Shown here one piece after another: positions 48,479 through 56,347 of a stretch of 64,000 bases of DNA. Under the pieces are notes generated by a model. It made no database searches. It saw only the letters and a program-made list of their open reading frames with translations, and had not been told where the DNA came from. The DNA is taken from positions 1 to 64,000 of the forward strand of contig JAGYLB010000092.1 of the NCBI GenBank assembly GCA_018401055.1, given 5' to 3'. Position numbers and translations under genes: made by a program. This DNA comes from Roseicyclus sp. (lineage in GTDB: Bacteria; Pseudomonadota; Alphaproteobacteria; Rhodobacterales; Rhodobacteraceae). Each line of letters begins with the position of its first letter. Within the stretch, counting starts at the first letter, position 1.

Positions 48479-48948
48479 GTCGTGATCTCCTTGTTGTCTA
48501 TGCCCGCCCCTCCGCGCGACGCCTCGGCGCGCGCGAAACGGATGTCGGGCAGGTTCTCCGCGTTGCTCGCCCCGTCCGTGCGCGCGATCTCCACGAAGCC
48601 CGCGCGCCTGTAGAACGCCACGGCCGCCGTATTCGCCTCGAAGGTCCAGAGCGTCAGCGCCCTCTCCCCCAACTCTGCCAGCAGCGCCGCCCCGAGGCCA
48701 CGCCCCCGCACCTCCGCCGCAAGGTGGAGCGCGCGCACCTCGCCGCCCTCGCAGGCGATGAACCCGCGCCCATCCGCTTCGGTCAGCACCTCCGCCCGGT
48801 CGATCAAACCGGCGACAAAGGCACGATCCTCCGCGCGCGAATGAAGCCGTGGCATCCATGGCGTCGCGTCGATCCAGTCCGACAGGACCACCGCCAAGGC
48901 GCCCGCGTCCCCCGATCTGGCGGGCCGGATGCGCCAGCCCGCGCTCAT
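48475..48948 (-). CDS. GNAT-family N-acetyltransferase
   Basis: It has 157 residues from ATG at 48946-48948 (MSAGWRIRPARSGDAGALAV). The acetyl-CoA loop is LHLAAEVRGRGLGAALLAEL (Q/RxxGxG/A form RGRGLG, about residues 80-87), followed by LTLWTFEANTAAVAFYRRAG, the usual motif B ending in FY-RAGF. Substrate is unknown. It is translationally coupled on both sides: overlaps of 4 bases with gap upstream and with gabD downstream. Confidence 0.85.
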   Translation of the reverse strand: MSAGWRIRPARSGDAGALAVVLSDWIDATPWMPRLHSRAEDRAFVAGLIDRAEVLTEADGRGFIACEGGEVRALHLAAEVRGRGLGAALLAELGERALTLWTFEANTAAVAFYRRAGFVEIARTDGASNAENLPDIRFARAEASRGGAGIDNKEITT

Positions 48949-49937
48949 CCCAGGCGTCCCATTCTCTCGGCCAGATCGAGCATCCGGCACGAAAACCCCC
49001 ATTCGTTGTCATACCAGCCAAAGACGCGCAGCATGCCGCCTTTGGCGCGTTTGATCTCCGGGCCCTGAACGATCAGCGACTCGGGCCGCGCGCGCAGGTC
49101 GGTGGACACCAGCGTCTGATCCGTGAACCCCACTATCGGCCCCGCCCGGTCGCGGAACAACGCCCGCGCCTCCTCGGCCTGTGGCTTGTCGCGGGTGATC
49201 ACCGCCAGATCCACGCAAGACACCGAGGCGACAGGCACCCGCACCGCTGACCCGGTGATGCGCCCCGCCAGATGCGGCAAAACCGCGTCGACCAGCGTGG
49301 CCGCGCTTGTGGTTGTCGGCACCATAGACAGGGCAGCGGCGCGGGATCGGGCGAAATCCTCGCCCATCGGCTGATCCACCGTCGGCTGGCTGCCGGTGTA
49401 GCAATGCACCGTGGTCATCAGGGCCGATTCAAGCCCCCATTGTGCGTCGATCATCGCGGCCAGCGGCGCCACCGCGTTGGTGGTGCAAGACGCGTTCGAC
49501 ACGATCCGATGCGCCGCCGTCAGCGCTGCATCGTTCGCGCCGATCACCACGGTGATGTCGGCCTGCGGCGACGGCCCCGACACCAGCACACGCGCCGCCC
49601 CGGCATCAAGCCCCGCTTCGGCGAAACTGCGGGTCCGGGCCAGCCCGGTGCATTCCATCACCACGTCAATGCCGCGCAGGTCCAACAACGCCAGATCGGC
49701 CACCTGCGTGAAGGGCAACACCCGCCCTCCGACGCGCAACACTCCCTCGCCCACAGCGACCTCCTCGGGCCATGGGCCAAAGACGCTGTCATACTGGAAC
49801 AGGTAGGCGCAGGTTTTCAGCGGCGCGATATCGTTCAGCGCGACGATCTCGATCCCGGGCCAACCGCCCTTGAGCCAAGCCCTGAGAGCAGAGCGCCCGA
49901 TGCGTCCAAAGCCGTTGATGGCTACCTTGATGGTCAT
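48945..49937 (-). CDS. gap: Glyceraldehyde-3-phosphate dehydrogenase, type I
   Basis: It has 330 residues from ATG 49935-49937 (MTIKVAINGFGRIGRSALRA), the Rossmann start. The catalytic Cys151 is in SNASCTTNA; the His is in MTTVHCYTGSQPTVDQP; the C-terminus has VFGWYDNEWGFSCRMLDLAE. The VHCYTGSQ segment differs from the common VHSYTNDQ, so this may be a second, specialised paralogue. The grouping with gabD suggests a role outside core glycolysis, perhaps another phosphorylated aldehyde (an Epd-like role). Intact. Confidence 0.88.
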   Translation of the reverse strand: MTIKVAINGFGRIGRSALRAWLKGGWPGIEIVALNDIAPLKTCAYLFQYDSVFGPWPEEVAVGEGVLRVGGRVLPFTQVADLALLDLRGIDVVMECTGLARTRSFAEAGLDAGAARVLVSGPSPQADITVVIGANDAALTAAHRIVSNASCTTNAVAPLAAMIDAQWGLESALMTTVHCYTGSQPTVDQPMGEDFARSRAAALSMVPTTTSAATLVDAVLPHLAGRITGSAVRVPVASVSCVDLAVITRDKPQAEEARALFRDRAGPIVGFTDQTLVSTDLRARPESLIVQGPEIKRAKGGMLRVFGWYDNEWGFSCRMLDLAERMGRLG

Positions 49938-50053
49938 GCGATCCCCCCGCCTGTGCTCAGTGATGCCCCTGCCGGGGCCGGGGCGCAAGGCCCCCTCCCC
50001 CCCGGCACAAGGCTGGGCTATAAGCGCCGCAGGTGACAGGGCGGAGACGGATC

Positions 50054-52297
50054 ATGGATAGCGAGACCCGGCAAAGGCGCGTGACCTCAAGCCATTGGGG
50101 TGCCTTCGAGGTTGTCACCGAGGGCGACCGCATCGTTGAGGCGTACCCCTTCGGCCCCGACCCGCACCCGCCGTCAATCCCTGCGATCCTGCCCGCCGCC
50201 GTGCATCACTCCAGCCGCGTTGCCCGGCCTTCCATCCGCCGCGCCTGGCTTGCCTCGCGCGACCGCACAGGGCGCGGCGATGGCGATTACGTCACGCCGC
50301 CTTGGGACGAGGCGCTGGACATTGCCGCGCAAGAAATTGACCGCATCCGCAAGACACATGGCAATGGCGCGATCTACGGCGGCTCCTACGGCTGGGCCTC
50401 GGCCGGACGGTTCCACCATGCCCAAGGCCAGATCCACCGCTTTCTCAACTGCATTGGCGGTTATGTCGCCAGTTTCGGCAGCTATTCCACCGGCTGCGCC
50501 CAATCGATCATGCCCCATGTCTTTGGCGAAAACTTCCTGACCCTCACCTACGAGGCGCAGGACAGTTTCGCCACCATCGCCGAGCATACCGAAACGCTGG
50601 TCATGTTCGGCGGCATCAACCCCAAGAATTCCCAAGTCTCGATGGGCGGGATCACCGAACACCAGACCGCGGGCTGGTTTGACCGCTTTGCGCAAAAGGG
50701 GATGATGCGCCTCAACATTGGCCCCCAGCGCGGGGATGCGCCCGAGGGCTGCGACTGGCTGCCCTGTCGCCCCGGGTCCGACACGGCGCTGATGCTGGCC
50801 TTGGCCCATGTGCTGGAAACCGAGGGGCTGACCGACCACCCTTTTCTCGACCGCTACACAATCGGTTGGGACCGGTTCCGCCCCTATCTGATGGGCGAGA
50901 CGGACGGCACGCCCAAATCGCCCGCCTGGGCTGCGCCGCTGACGGGTGTTGCGCCCGCTACGATCCGCGATCTTGCCCGCCGCATGGCCAGCACGCGCAC
51001 GCTGATCACGGTGGCATGGTCGCTGCAGCGCCAAGAACACGGCGAACAGCCCTATTGGATGTCGGCGGTGCTGGCCGCGATGCTGGGTCAGATCGGCCTG
51101 CCCGGTGGCGGCGTGGGCTACGGCTATGGTGCCATCGGCGGCATCGGCAAGGATTTCCGCCCCCTGGGTGGTCTGACCCTACCCCAAGGCACCAATGCCG
51201 TGCGCGACGTGATCCCGGTCGCGCGCGTGGCCGACATGCTGCTGAACCCCGGCCAACCTTATGATTTCAACGGCCAGCGCCGCACCTACCCCGATATCCG
51301 TCTGGTATATTGGGCGGGCGGTAACCCCTTTCACCACCATCAGGACCTGAACCGCCTGCACGAGGCATGGACCCGGCCCGAAACCGTGATCGTGCACGAG
51401 CCGTGGTGGACCGCCACCGTCCAGCGTGCCGATATCGTCTTTCCCGCCACCACGCCTTATGAGCGCGAGGATATCGGGCGGTCACCGCTGGACGATTACC
51501 TGTTTCACATGCCCGCCCTAATCCCCCCCGTGGGTCAGGCGCGCGACGATTACGCCATCTTCGCGGGACTTGCGCAACGCCTTGGCGCCGGCGCAGCCTT
51601 TACCGAGGGGCGCGACCCTGCACAATGGATCGGCAACCTCTACGAGGGCTTCCAAGCCCGCGCGAAGGCGGCAGGTGTCGAGGTTCCAACCCTCGACGAG
51701 CTGCGGGCGCGCAACTGGATCAAGCTTGACATTGCCGCCGAAGAACAACCAAAGCCGATCCTCCGGGCCTTTCGCGCCGACCCCGAGGGCGCGGCGCTCA
51801 AGACGCCCTCGGGCCGGATCGAGATTTTCTCTGCCACCATCGACGGCTTCGGCTACGACGATTGCCCCGGCCACCCCGTCTGGCTGCCCCCCGCCGAATG
51901 GCCGGGCATGGCCAGCCATGATGCGCCCCTGCATCTCGTGTCGCCGCAACCGGGCGACAAGCTGCACTCCCAACTCGAAGCGGCCTTGGCCGATGTCGAG
52001 GGCGCACGCCCCGAGACAATTCTTATACATGAATCGGACGCTGCCGCGCGGGGCATTGCCACGGGCGATCTGGTGCGGGTGTTCAACGCGCGCGGCGCCG
52101 CTCGCGCCCGGGCACGGGTGACGAGTGATATCTTGCAAGGCGTCGTGGCGCTGCCCACAGGGGCATGGTTCGGGGCAAAGGGCGGGAACATGGATATGAA
52201 CGGAAACCCCAACGTGCTGACGCGGGATGTTGGCACATCACGGCTGGGTCAAGGCACAAGCGCCCATTCCGCCTTGGTGGAGGTGGAGCGGATATGA
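50054..52297 (+). CDS. Molybdopterin oxidoreductase of the DMSO reductase / biotin sulfoxide reductase type
   Basis: The frame is intact at 747 residues from ATG 50054. It belongs to the serine-ligated family: YGGSYGWASAGRFHHAQGQI and then GSYSTGCAQ, whose Ser145 would coordinate molybdenum. There are no N-terminal cysteines for an Fe-S cluster and no Tat signal, so it is cytoplasmic, like BisC, and unlike DorA/TorA. Cofactor-binding features include LVMFGGINPKNSQVSMGGIT, VYWAGGNPFHHHQDLNRL and the C-terminal VALPTGAWFGAKGGNMDMNG. The likely substrate is an S- or N-oxide such as biotin or methionine sulfoxide. Its promoter would lie in the short gap divergent from gap. The palindrome array starts 4 bases after its stop. 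Confidence 0.9.
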   Translation: MDSETRQRRVTSSHWGAFEVVTEGDRIVEAYPFGPDPHPPSIPAILPAAVHHSSRVARPSIRRAWLASRDRTGRGDGDYVTPPWDEALDIAAQEIDRIRKTHGNGAIYGGSYGWASAGRFHHAQGQIHRFLNCIGGYVASFGSYSTGCAQSIMPHVFGENFLTLTYEAQDSFATIAEHTETLVMFGGINPKNSQVSMGGITEHQTAGWFDRFAQKGMMRLNIGPQRGDAPEGCDWLPCRPGSDTALMLALAHVLETEGLTDHPFLDRYTIGWDRFRPYLMGETDGTPKSPAWAAPLTGVAPATIRDLARRMASTRTLITVAWSLQRQEHGEQPYWMSAVLAAMLGQIGLPGGGVGYGYGAIGGIGKDFRPLGGLTLPQGTNAVRDVIPVARVADMLLNPGQPYDFNGQRRTYPDIRLVYWAGGNPFHHHQDLNRLHEAWTRPETVIVHEPWWTATVQRADIVFPATTPYEREDIGRSPLDDYLFHMPALIPPVGQARDDYAIFAGLAQRLGAGAAFTEGRDPAQWIGNLYEGFQARAKAAGVEVPTLDELRARNWIKLDIAAEEQPKPILRAFRADPEGAALKTPSGRIEIFSATIDGFGYDDCPGHPVWLPPAEWPGMASHDAPLHLVSPQPGDKLHSQLEAALADVEGARPETILIHESDAAARGIATGDLVRVFNARGAARARARVTSDILQGVVALPTGAWFGAKGGNMDMNGNPNVLTRDVGTSRLGQGTSAHSALVEVERI

Positions 52298-52300
52298 GGG

Positions 52301-52390
52301 ACGCAAAACTGCAGTTTTGCGTGCCGGAAATCTGCAGATTTCCGTCTGGGAAAGCCCGGGTTTTCCCAGACGTTTTCCTCGAGGAAAACG
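52301..52390. repeat. Array of four adjacent palindromes between convergent genes
   Basis: The whole 94-base gap is filled by four different, nearly contiguous palindromes. P1 52301-52322 (core CGCAAAACTGCAGTTTTGCG, perfect over 22 bases). P2 52325-52344 (CGGAAATCTGCAGATTTCCG, perfect). P3 52344-52371 (arms GTCTGGGAAA and TTTCCCAGAC around CCCGGG, one mismatched pair). P4 52371-52390 (CGTTTTCCTCGAGGAAAACG, perfect). P2, P3 and P4 share a base at each junction. Being symmetric, each can fold in transcripts of either strand. A bidirectional terminator for the molybdoenzyme and aminotransferase genes is likely, but one hairpin would suffice. Confidence 0.9.
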
Positions 52391-52391
52391 C

Positions 52392-53318
52392 CTAGCTCCG
52401 CGCCGCGACGTAAGCTGCGACATCAGCCTTGTAGAGCTCCCGGATGCGCCGCGTCACGGGCCGCGATCCATCGCCCACAGGCTTGCCGTCGATCGAGGCC
52501 ACGGGCGTCTGCGCGCCAAAGGTGCCGGTCAGGAACGCTTCTTCCGCGCCAGCAACTTCAAAGAGGGAATAGTTCTTCTCGAAGATCGGGATGCCATCCT
52601 TGCGGCACAGGTCGATCACCTTTTGCCGCGTGACCCCGTTCATGCAGTAATCGCCGGTCGAGGTCCAAACCTCTCCCTTGCGCACGATGAAGAAATTGCA
52701 GGCATTGGTCGTGTTCACAAAGCCATGCGGGTCCAGCATCAACGCCTCATCCGCGCCCGCCTGTTCCGCCTGCAGGCAGGCCAGAACGCAGTTCAGCTTG
52801 GAATGGGAATTGTATTTCGCATCCTGGCTCATCGGCAGGCCGCGCACCTGCGGCACAGTGGCCAGCCGGATGCCTGCCGAATGCAGGCGGTCCACAGGCT
52901 TGGAATGTTCCATGATGATGACCAGCGTCGGCCCCGACCGCGAAAGTGACGGGTGCTGGAACGGCCGCACCTTGGGGCCCCGCGTCAGCATCAGGCGGCA
53001 ATGCACATCCGTGTGCATCCCGTTGGCTTTGCGCGTCATCTCGAGCGCGTTCATAATGCCCGCGCGGTCCATGCCCACATCCAGGCTGACCGCCTTGCAG
53101 CTGTCGAAAAAGCGATCCATGTGCTCTTCGAAGAAGGCCCAGACGCCGTCATAAAGACGCATCCCCTCCCACATGCCGTCGCCCAGCAAGAAGCCGCTGT
53201 CATAGACCGACACCGTGGCCTCCGGGCGGGGTTTCAGCGCGCCGTTGACGTAGATCAGGATGTCAGCGTTGCGCGGGTCTTCCAGCGCGTCATGGGTGGT
53301 GGAATGGTCGGTCTGCAT
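52392..53318 (-). CDS. Class IV (branched-chain / D-amino acid type) aminotransferase
   Basis: The frame is intact at 308 residues. It has the fold-type IV PLP marks: VSVYDSGFLLGDGMWEGMRL near residue 36, the PLP lysine K174 in AKYNSHSKLNCVLACLQAEQ, and EALMLDPHGFVNTTNACNFF, which contacts the phosphate and substrate. The GFVNTTN variant (usually E-x-x-x-N) lacks the common glutamate, so substrate choice between branched-chain, D-amino acid or 4-amino-4-deoxychorismate is uncertain. The stop codon is one base past the palindrome array. Confidence 0.87.
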   Translation of the reverse strand: MQTDHSTTHDALEDPRNADILIYVNGALKPRPEATVSVYDSGFLLGDGMWEGMRLYDGVWAFFEEHMDRFFDSCKAVSLDVGMDRAGIMNALEMTRKANGMHTDVHCRLMLTRGPKVRPFQHPSLSRSGPTLVIIMEHSKPVDRLHSAGIRLATVPQVRGLPMSQDAKYNSHSKLNCVLACLQAEQAGADEALMLDPHGFVNTTNACNFFIVRKGEVWTSTGDYCMNGVTRQKVIDLCRKDGIPIFEKNYSLFEVAGAEEAFLTGTFGAQTPVASIDGKPVGDGSRPVTRRIRELYKADVAAYVAARS

Positions 53319-53370
53319 CTTGCGTCTCCCTGGTCTGCCCCGTCAGGGATGACGCGGGGCGTGGGGCGGG

Positions 53371-54069
53371 TCAATCCAGGGCGAGCACATAACCTTCGCC
53401 TCGGACGCTGCGGATCGGGTCGAGGTCCAAGGCCGCACGCAACCTGCGGCGGGTGCGGTTGAGCTTGACGTCGATCGTGCGCAGCCCGTTCTGGGTCTGT
53501 GCCCCATAGGCAAGCCGCAAGAGATCCTCGCGCGACCACACCCTGCCCGGCATGTCGAACAACGGGCCAAGCAGGCGGAAATCTTCCAGCGACAGGGCCG
53601 CTGTAGAGCCCGCTACGCTCAAGGTCATCGCCGCCTCGTCCAGCGTCAGCCTGCCCGTCCTGCACCGGCTGGCCAGTGCCACGGGACGGCAGCGCCGCAT
53701 CAACGCGCGCAGGCGCAGGGTAAAGGCATCAATACCCTCGGCGGGGTCAAAGACCTCGATTTCGATCTGCGGGACAGGGTCTGGTGCGGCATCCTGCGGT
53801 CCCATCAACACCACACCCAGCGTTGCGGTGTGCATCGCACCACGCAAGGCAGCAAGGTCCCCGTCGTCCACCGCCCCGTCAAGGATCGCATAATCCGGGC
53901 GCTTACGCGCCACGGCGTCCAGCAGCACGCCTTGCGTCTCGCACCGCGCAAGGTTCGCAAGCCTATCGCCCAGCCGCGACAGGAACAGCCCGGTTCCAGC
54001 ATGACCGACATCGGCCACGCCGATCAACGGCTCTGCCAGATGCAAGATATCGGGATTGCCCGCGTCCAC
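53371..54069 (-). CDS. PhoB-like winged-helix regulator with degenerate receiver
   Basis: About 232 residues, starting at GTG 54067-54069 (VDAGNPDILHLAEPLIGVAD), 10 bases after phoB. The C-terminal half is a clear OmpR/PhoB DNA-binding domain (ALSLEDFRLLGPLFDMPGRV, SREDLLRLAYGAQTQNGLRT, VKLNRTRRRLRAALDLDPIR, SVRGEGYVLALD). The N-terminal half has receiver length and keeps a possible phospho-acceptor in RPDYAILDGAVDDGDLAALR, but lacks the paired acidic residues near the N-terminus and the conserved lysine. It may act without phosphorylation or by dimerising with PhoB. It lies last in the pst-pho operon. Confidence 0.7.
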   Translation of the reverse strand: MDAGNPDILHLAEPLIGVADVGHAGTGLFLSRLGDRLANLARCETQGVLLDAVARKRPDYAILDGAVDDGDLAALRGAMHTATLGVVLMGPQDAAPDPVPQIEIEVFDPAEGIDAFTLRLRALMRRCRPVALASRCRTGRLTLDEAAMTLSVAGSTAALSLEDFRLLGPLFDMPGRVWSREDLLRLAYGAQTQNGLRTIDVKLNRTRRRLRAALDLDPIRSVRGEGYVLALD

Positions 54070-54079
54070 GCTTGCCCGA

Positions 54080-54766
54080 TCAACCCAGCGCGTAGCCTGC
54101 GCCGCGCACGGTGCGGATCGGATCACCGTGATCCCCGGCCTTGAGCGCCTTGCGCAGGCGGCCCACATGCACATCGACCGTGCGGCTGTCGACATAAATG
54201 TCGCGGCCCCAGACCCGGTCGAGCAGCTGCTCACGGCTCCAGACCCGGCCTGGGCGTTCCATGAAAGCCGTCAGCAGACGAAACTCGGTCGGCCCGAGGC
54301 TGAGCTGTTCCTTGTTCCGGTAGACACGATGTTCGGCCAGATCGACCATGATATCATCATACTCGAGCCGCTCGCCAACGGTCGCAGGGCGGACGCGCCG
54401 CAACTGCGTGCGCAGGCGGGCCAACAGTTCGGCCACGGAATAGGGCTTGGTGATGTAGTCATCCGCCCCGGTTTCCAGCCCGCGGATCTTGTCGACCTCC
54501 TCGGACCGGGCGGACAGCATGATGATCGGGATGCGCGCGGTCTCGGCCCCCATCTTGAGCTGGCGGCAGACCTCGATCCCCGAGACATGCGGCAACATCC
54601 AATCCAGCACGATCACGTCAGGCGGCGTTTCGCGCACCATGTCGAGCGCGATATCGCCCGCCTCGGCGGTCATCACCTGAAATCCTTCGGCCTGAATGTT
54701 GTAGGCCAGAACCTCGCGCTGCGCGGGTTCATCCTCGACAACGAGCACCAGCGGTTCGCCAGCCAT
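54080..54766 (-). CDS. phoB: Phosphate regulon response regulator PhoB
   Basis: The frame is intact at 228 residues. Receiver: VLVVEDEPAQREVL (acidic pocket), phospho-acceptor Asp55 in VIVLDWMLPHVSGIEVCRQL, LSARSEEVDKIRGLETGADD and lysine in DYITKPYSVAELLARLR. Effector: LSLGPTEFRLLTAFMERPGR, SREQLLDRVWGRDIYVDSRT, VHVGRLRKALKAGDHGDPIR. It activates phosphate-starvation genes through Pho boxes such as the one in front of pstS. No phoR sensor gene is found in the window. Confidence 0.96.
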   Translation of the reverse strand: MAGEPLVLVVEDEPAQREVLAYNIQAEGFQVMTAEAGDIALDMVRETPPDVIVLDWMLPHVSGIEVCRQLKMGAETARIPIIMLSARSEEVDKIRGLETGADDYITKPYSVAELLARLRTQLRRVRPATVGERLEYDDIMVDLAEHRVYRNKEQLSLGPTEFRLLTAFMERPGRVWSREQLLDRVWGRDIYVDSRTVDVHVGRLRKALKAGDHGDPIRTVRGAGYALG

Positions 54767-54780
54767 CGGCCTGTTCCTTG

Positions 54781-55497
54781 TTACTTCGTCACGCCCGCAT
54801 CATGCGGCGTGCGGTCTTGCTTGGGACGGTCCTCATCGGGCATGTCACCGGTGACGAGGTAGATCACCTGCTCGGCGATCGAGGTGACGTGATCGCCCAT
54901 CCGCTCGATGTTCTTGGCCATGAAATGCAGGTGCATGCAGGTGGTGATATTGCGCGGGTCCTCCATCATGAAGGTCAGGTATTCGCGGAAAAGCGCGGAA
55001 TACATCTGGTCCACGTCGATGTCGCGTGCCCGCACGTCGGCCGCCAGACCCGCATCACGCTGGATATAGGCGTCGAGCACGTCCTTCAGCATCAGTTCCA
55101 CCTGCCGGGCCATGCGACGCAGAGAGGCACCTGTGCCGTTCACGGGCGGCTGGTCGATGATCGTCTCGGTCCGCTTGGCGATGTTCTTGGCGTAGTCCCC
55201 GATCCGTTCGAGATTGGTCGAGACGCGAAACACCGTCAGCACCGTGCGCAGGTCGCGCGCGATCGGCTGGCGCTGCGCGATGATGCGCGCCGCCTCGTCG
55301 TTGACCTGTTCCTCCAGCGCGTCGATGGCCTTGTCGCCTTCCCGCACCTCGCGCGCCAGTTCCACGTCGCGAAGCTCAAGCGCCTGCGTGGCCTTGGCGA
55401 TGGCATCCTCGACCAGACCACCCATGCGCATGATCTGCGCCTGAATGCCTTCGAGGTCGCGGTCGAAACTTGAGACGATGTGTTCGGAAGTCGGCAT
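54781..55497 (-). CDS. phoU: Phosphate-specific transport regulator PhoU
   Basis: It has 238 residues from ATG 55495-55497 (MPTSEHIVSSFDRDLEGIQA). The two three-helix PhoU repeats with metal-binding E/D motifs are visible: VLTVFRVSTNLERIGDYAKN and LHFMAKNIERMGDHVTSIAE. It links the Pst transporter state to the PhoR/PhoB pathway and prevents excess phosphate uptake. A 14-base gap to phoB suggests one transcript. Confidence 0.95.
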   Translation of the reverse strand: MPTSEHIVSSFDRDLEGIQAQIMRMGGLVEDAIAKATQALELRDVELAREVREGDKAIDALEEQVNDEAARIIAQRQPIARDLRTVLTVFRVSTNLERIGDYAKNIAKRTETIIDQPPVNGTGASLRRMARQVELMLKDVLDAYIQRDAGLAADVRARDIDVDQMYSALFREYLTFMMEDPRNITTCMHLHFMAKNIERMGDHVTSIAEQVIYLVTGDMPDEDRPKQDRTPHDAGVTK

Positions 55498-55531
55498 GGT
55501 AGTCTCCCCTGCCCGGCGCGGATTGCTGGCC

Positions 55532-56329
55532 TCAGCCAATCCGGCCGGTGATGTAGCTTTCGGTCCGAGGGTCCTCGGGATTGGTGAAAATCTTGGAGGT
55601 CTCGCCGTATTCCACCAGCGTGCCGAGGTGGAAGAAGGCAGTCTTCTGGCTGACCCGCGCGGCCTGCTGCATCGAGTGGGTCACGATGACCACGGAATAG
55701 CTTTGCCGCAGATCGTCGATCAACTCCTCCACCTGTGCGGTGGCGATCGGGTCGAGCGCGGAACAGGGCTCGTCCATCAACAACACCTCGGGGCCGGTGG
55801 CCACGGCGCGCGCGATGCACAGGCGCTGCTGCTGGCCACCCGACAGGCCGGTGCCGGGGTCTTGCAGACGGTCCTTGACCTCGTTCCAAAGGGCCGCGCG
55901 CTTGAGGCTTTCCTCGACGATTCCATCAAGCTCCGACTTGGACCGGGTCAGGCCGTGGATCTTGGGGCCATAAGCCACGTTGTCATAGATCGACTTGGGG
56001 AAGGGGTTGGGTTTCTGGAACACCATGCCCACCTTGGCGCGCAGCTGCACCGGGTCCACGTTGCGGTCGTAGATGTCGTCCCCGTCGAGACGGATGTCAC
56101 CCTCGACCCGGGCGATGGCGACCGTGTCGTTCATCCGGTTCAGGCAGCGCAGAAAGGTAGACTTGCCACACCCCGACGGACCGATAAAGGCGGTCACGGT
56201 CTTGTCGAGGATGTCACAGTCGACGTCCTTCAGCGCGTGCTTGTCGCCATAGTAGACCTGCACACCGCGGGCGATGAACTTGGTTTTCTGGGTATCCACA
56301 CTTCTCTCCACGATGCGAAGGTCGTCCAT
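55532..56329 (-). CDS. pstB: Phosphate ABC transporter ATPase PstB
   Basis: The frame is intact at 265 residues. Walker A is GPSGCGKST (residues 50-58); the PstB-specific [10 protein letters not shown] and [20 protein letters not shown] follow; the signature [14 protein letters not shown], Walker [14 protein letters not shown] and switch H in [15 protein letters not shown] are present. It powers high-affinity phosphate import through PstA/PstC. It lies 18 bases after pstA and 34 bases before phoU. Confidence 0.97.
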   Translation of the reverse strand: MDDLRIVERSVDTQKTKFIARGVQVYYGDKHALKDVDCDILDKTVTAFIGPSGCGKSTFLRCLNRMNDTVAIARVEGDIRLDGDDIYDRNVDPVQLRAKVGMVFQKPNPFPKSIYDNVAYGPKIHGLTRSKSELDGIVEESLKRAALWNEVKDRLQDPGTGLSGGQQQRLCIARAVATGPEVLLMDEPCSALDPIATAQVEELIDDLRQSYSVVIVTHSMQQAARVSQKTAFFHLGTLVEYGETSKIFTNPEDPRTESYITGRIG

Positions 56330-56347
56330 TTGTCGCTCTCCTCGGGG

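Noticed and set aside
47030..49021. A 663-codon frame suggesting an N-terminally extended GabD.
   Set aside because: The extension overlaps the GNAT gene in another frame, has no family similarity and no matching ribosome site; the ATG at 48478 starts a normal GabD.
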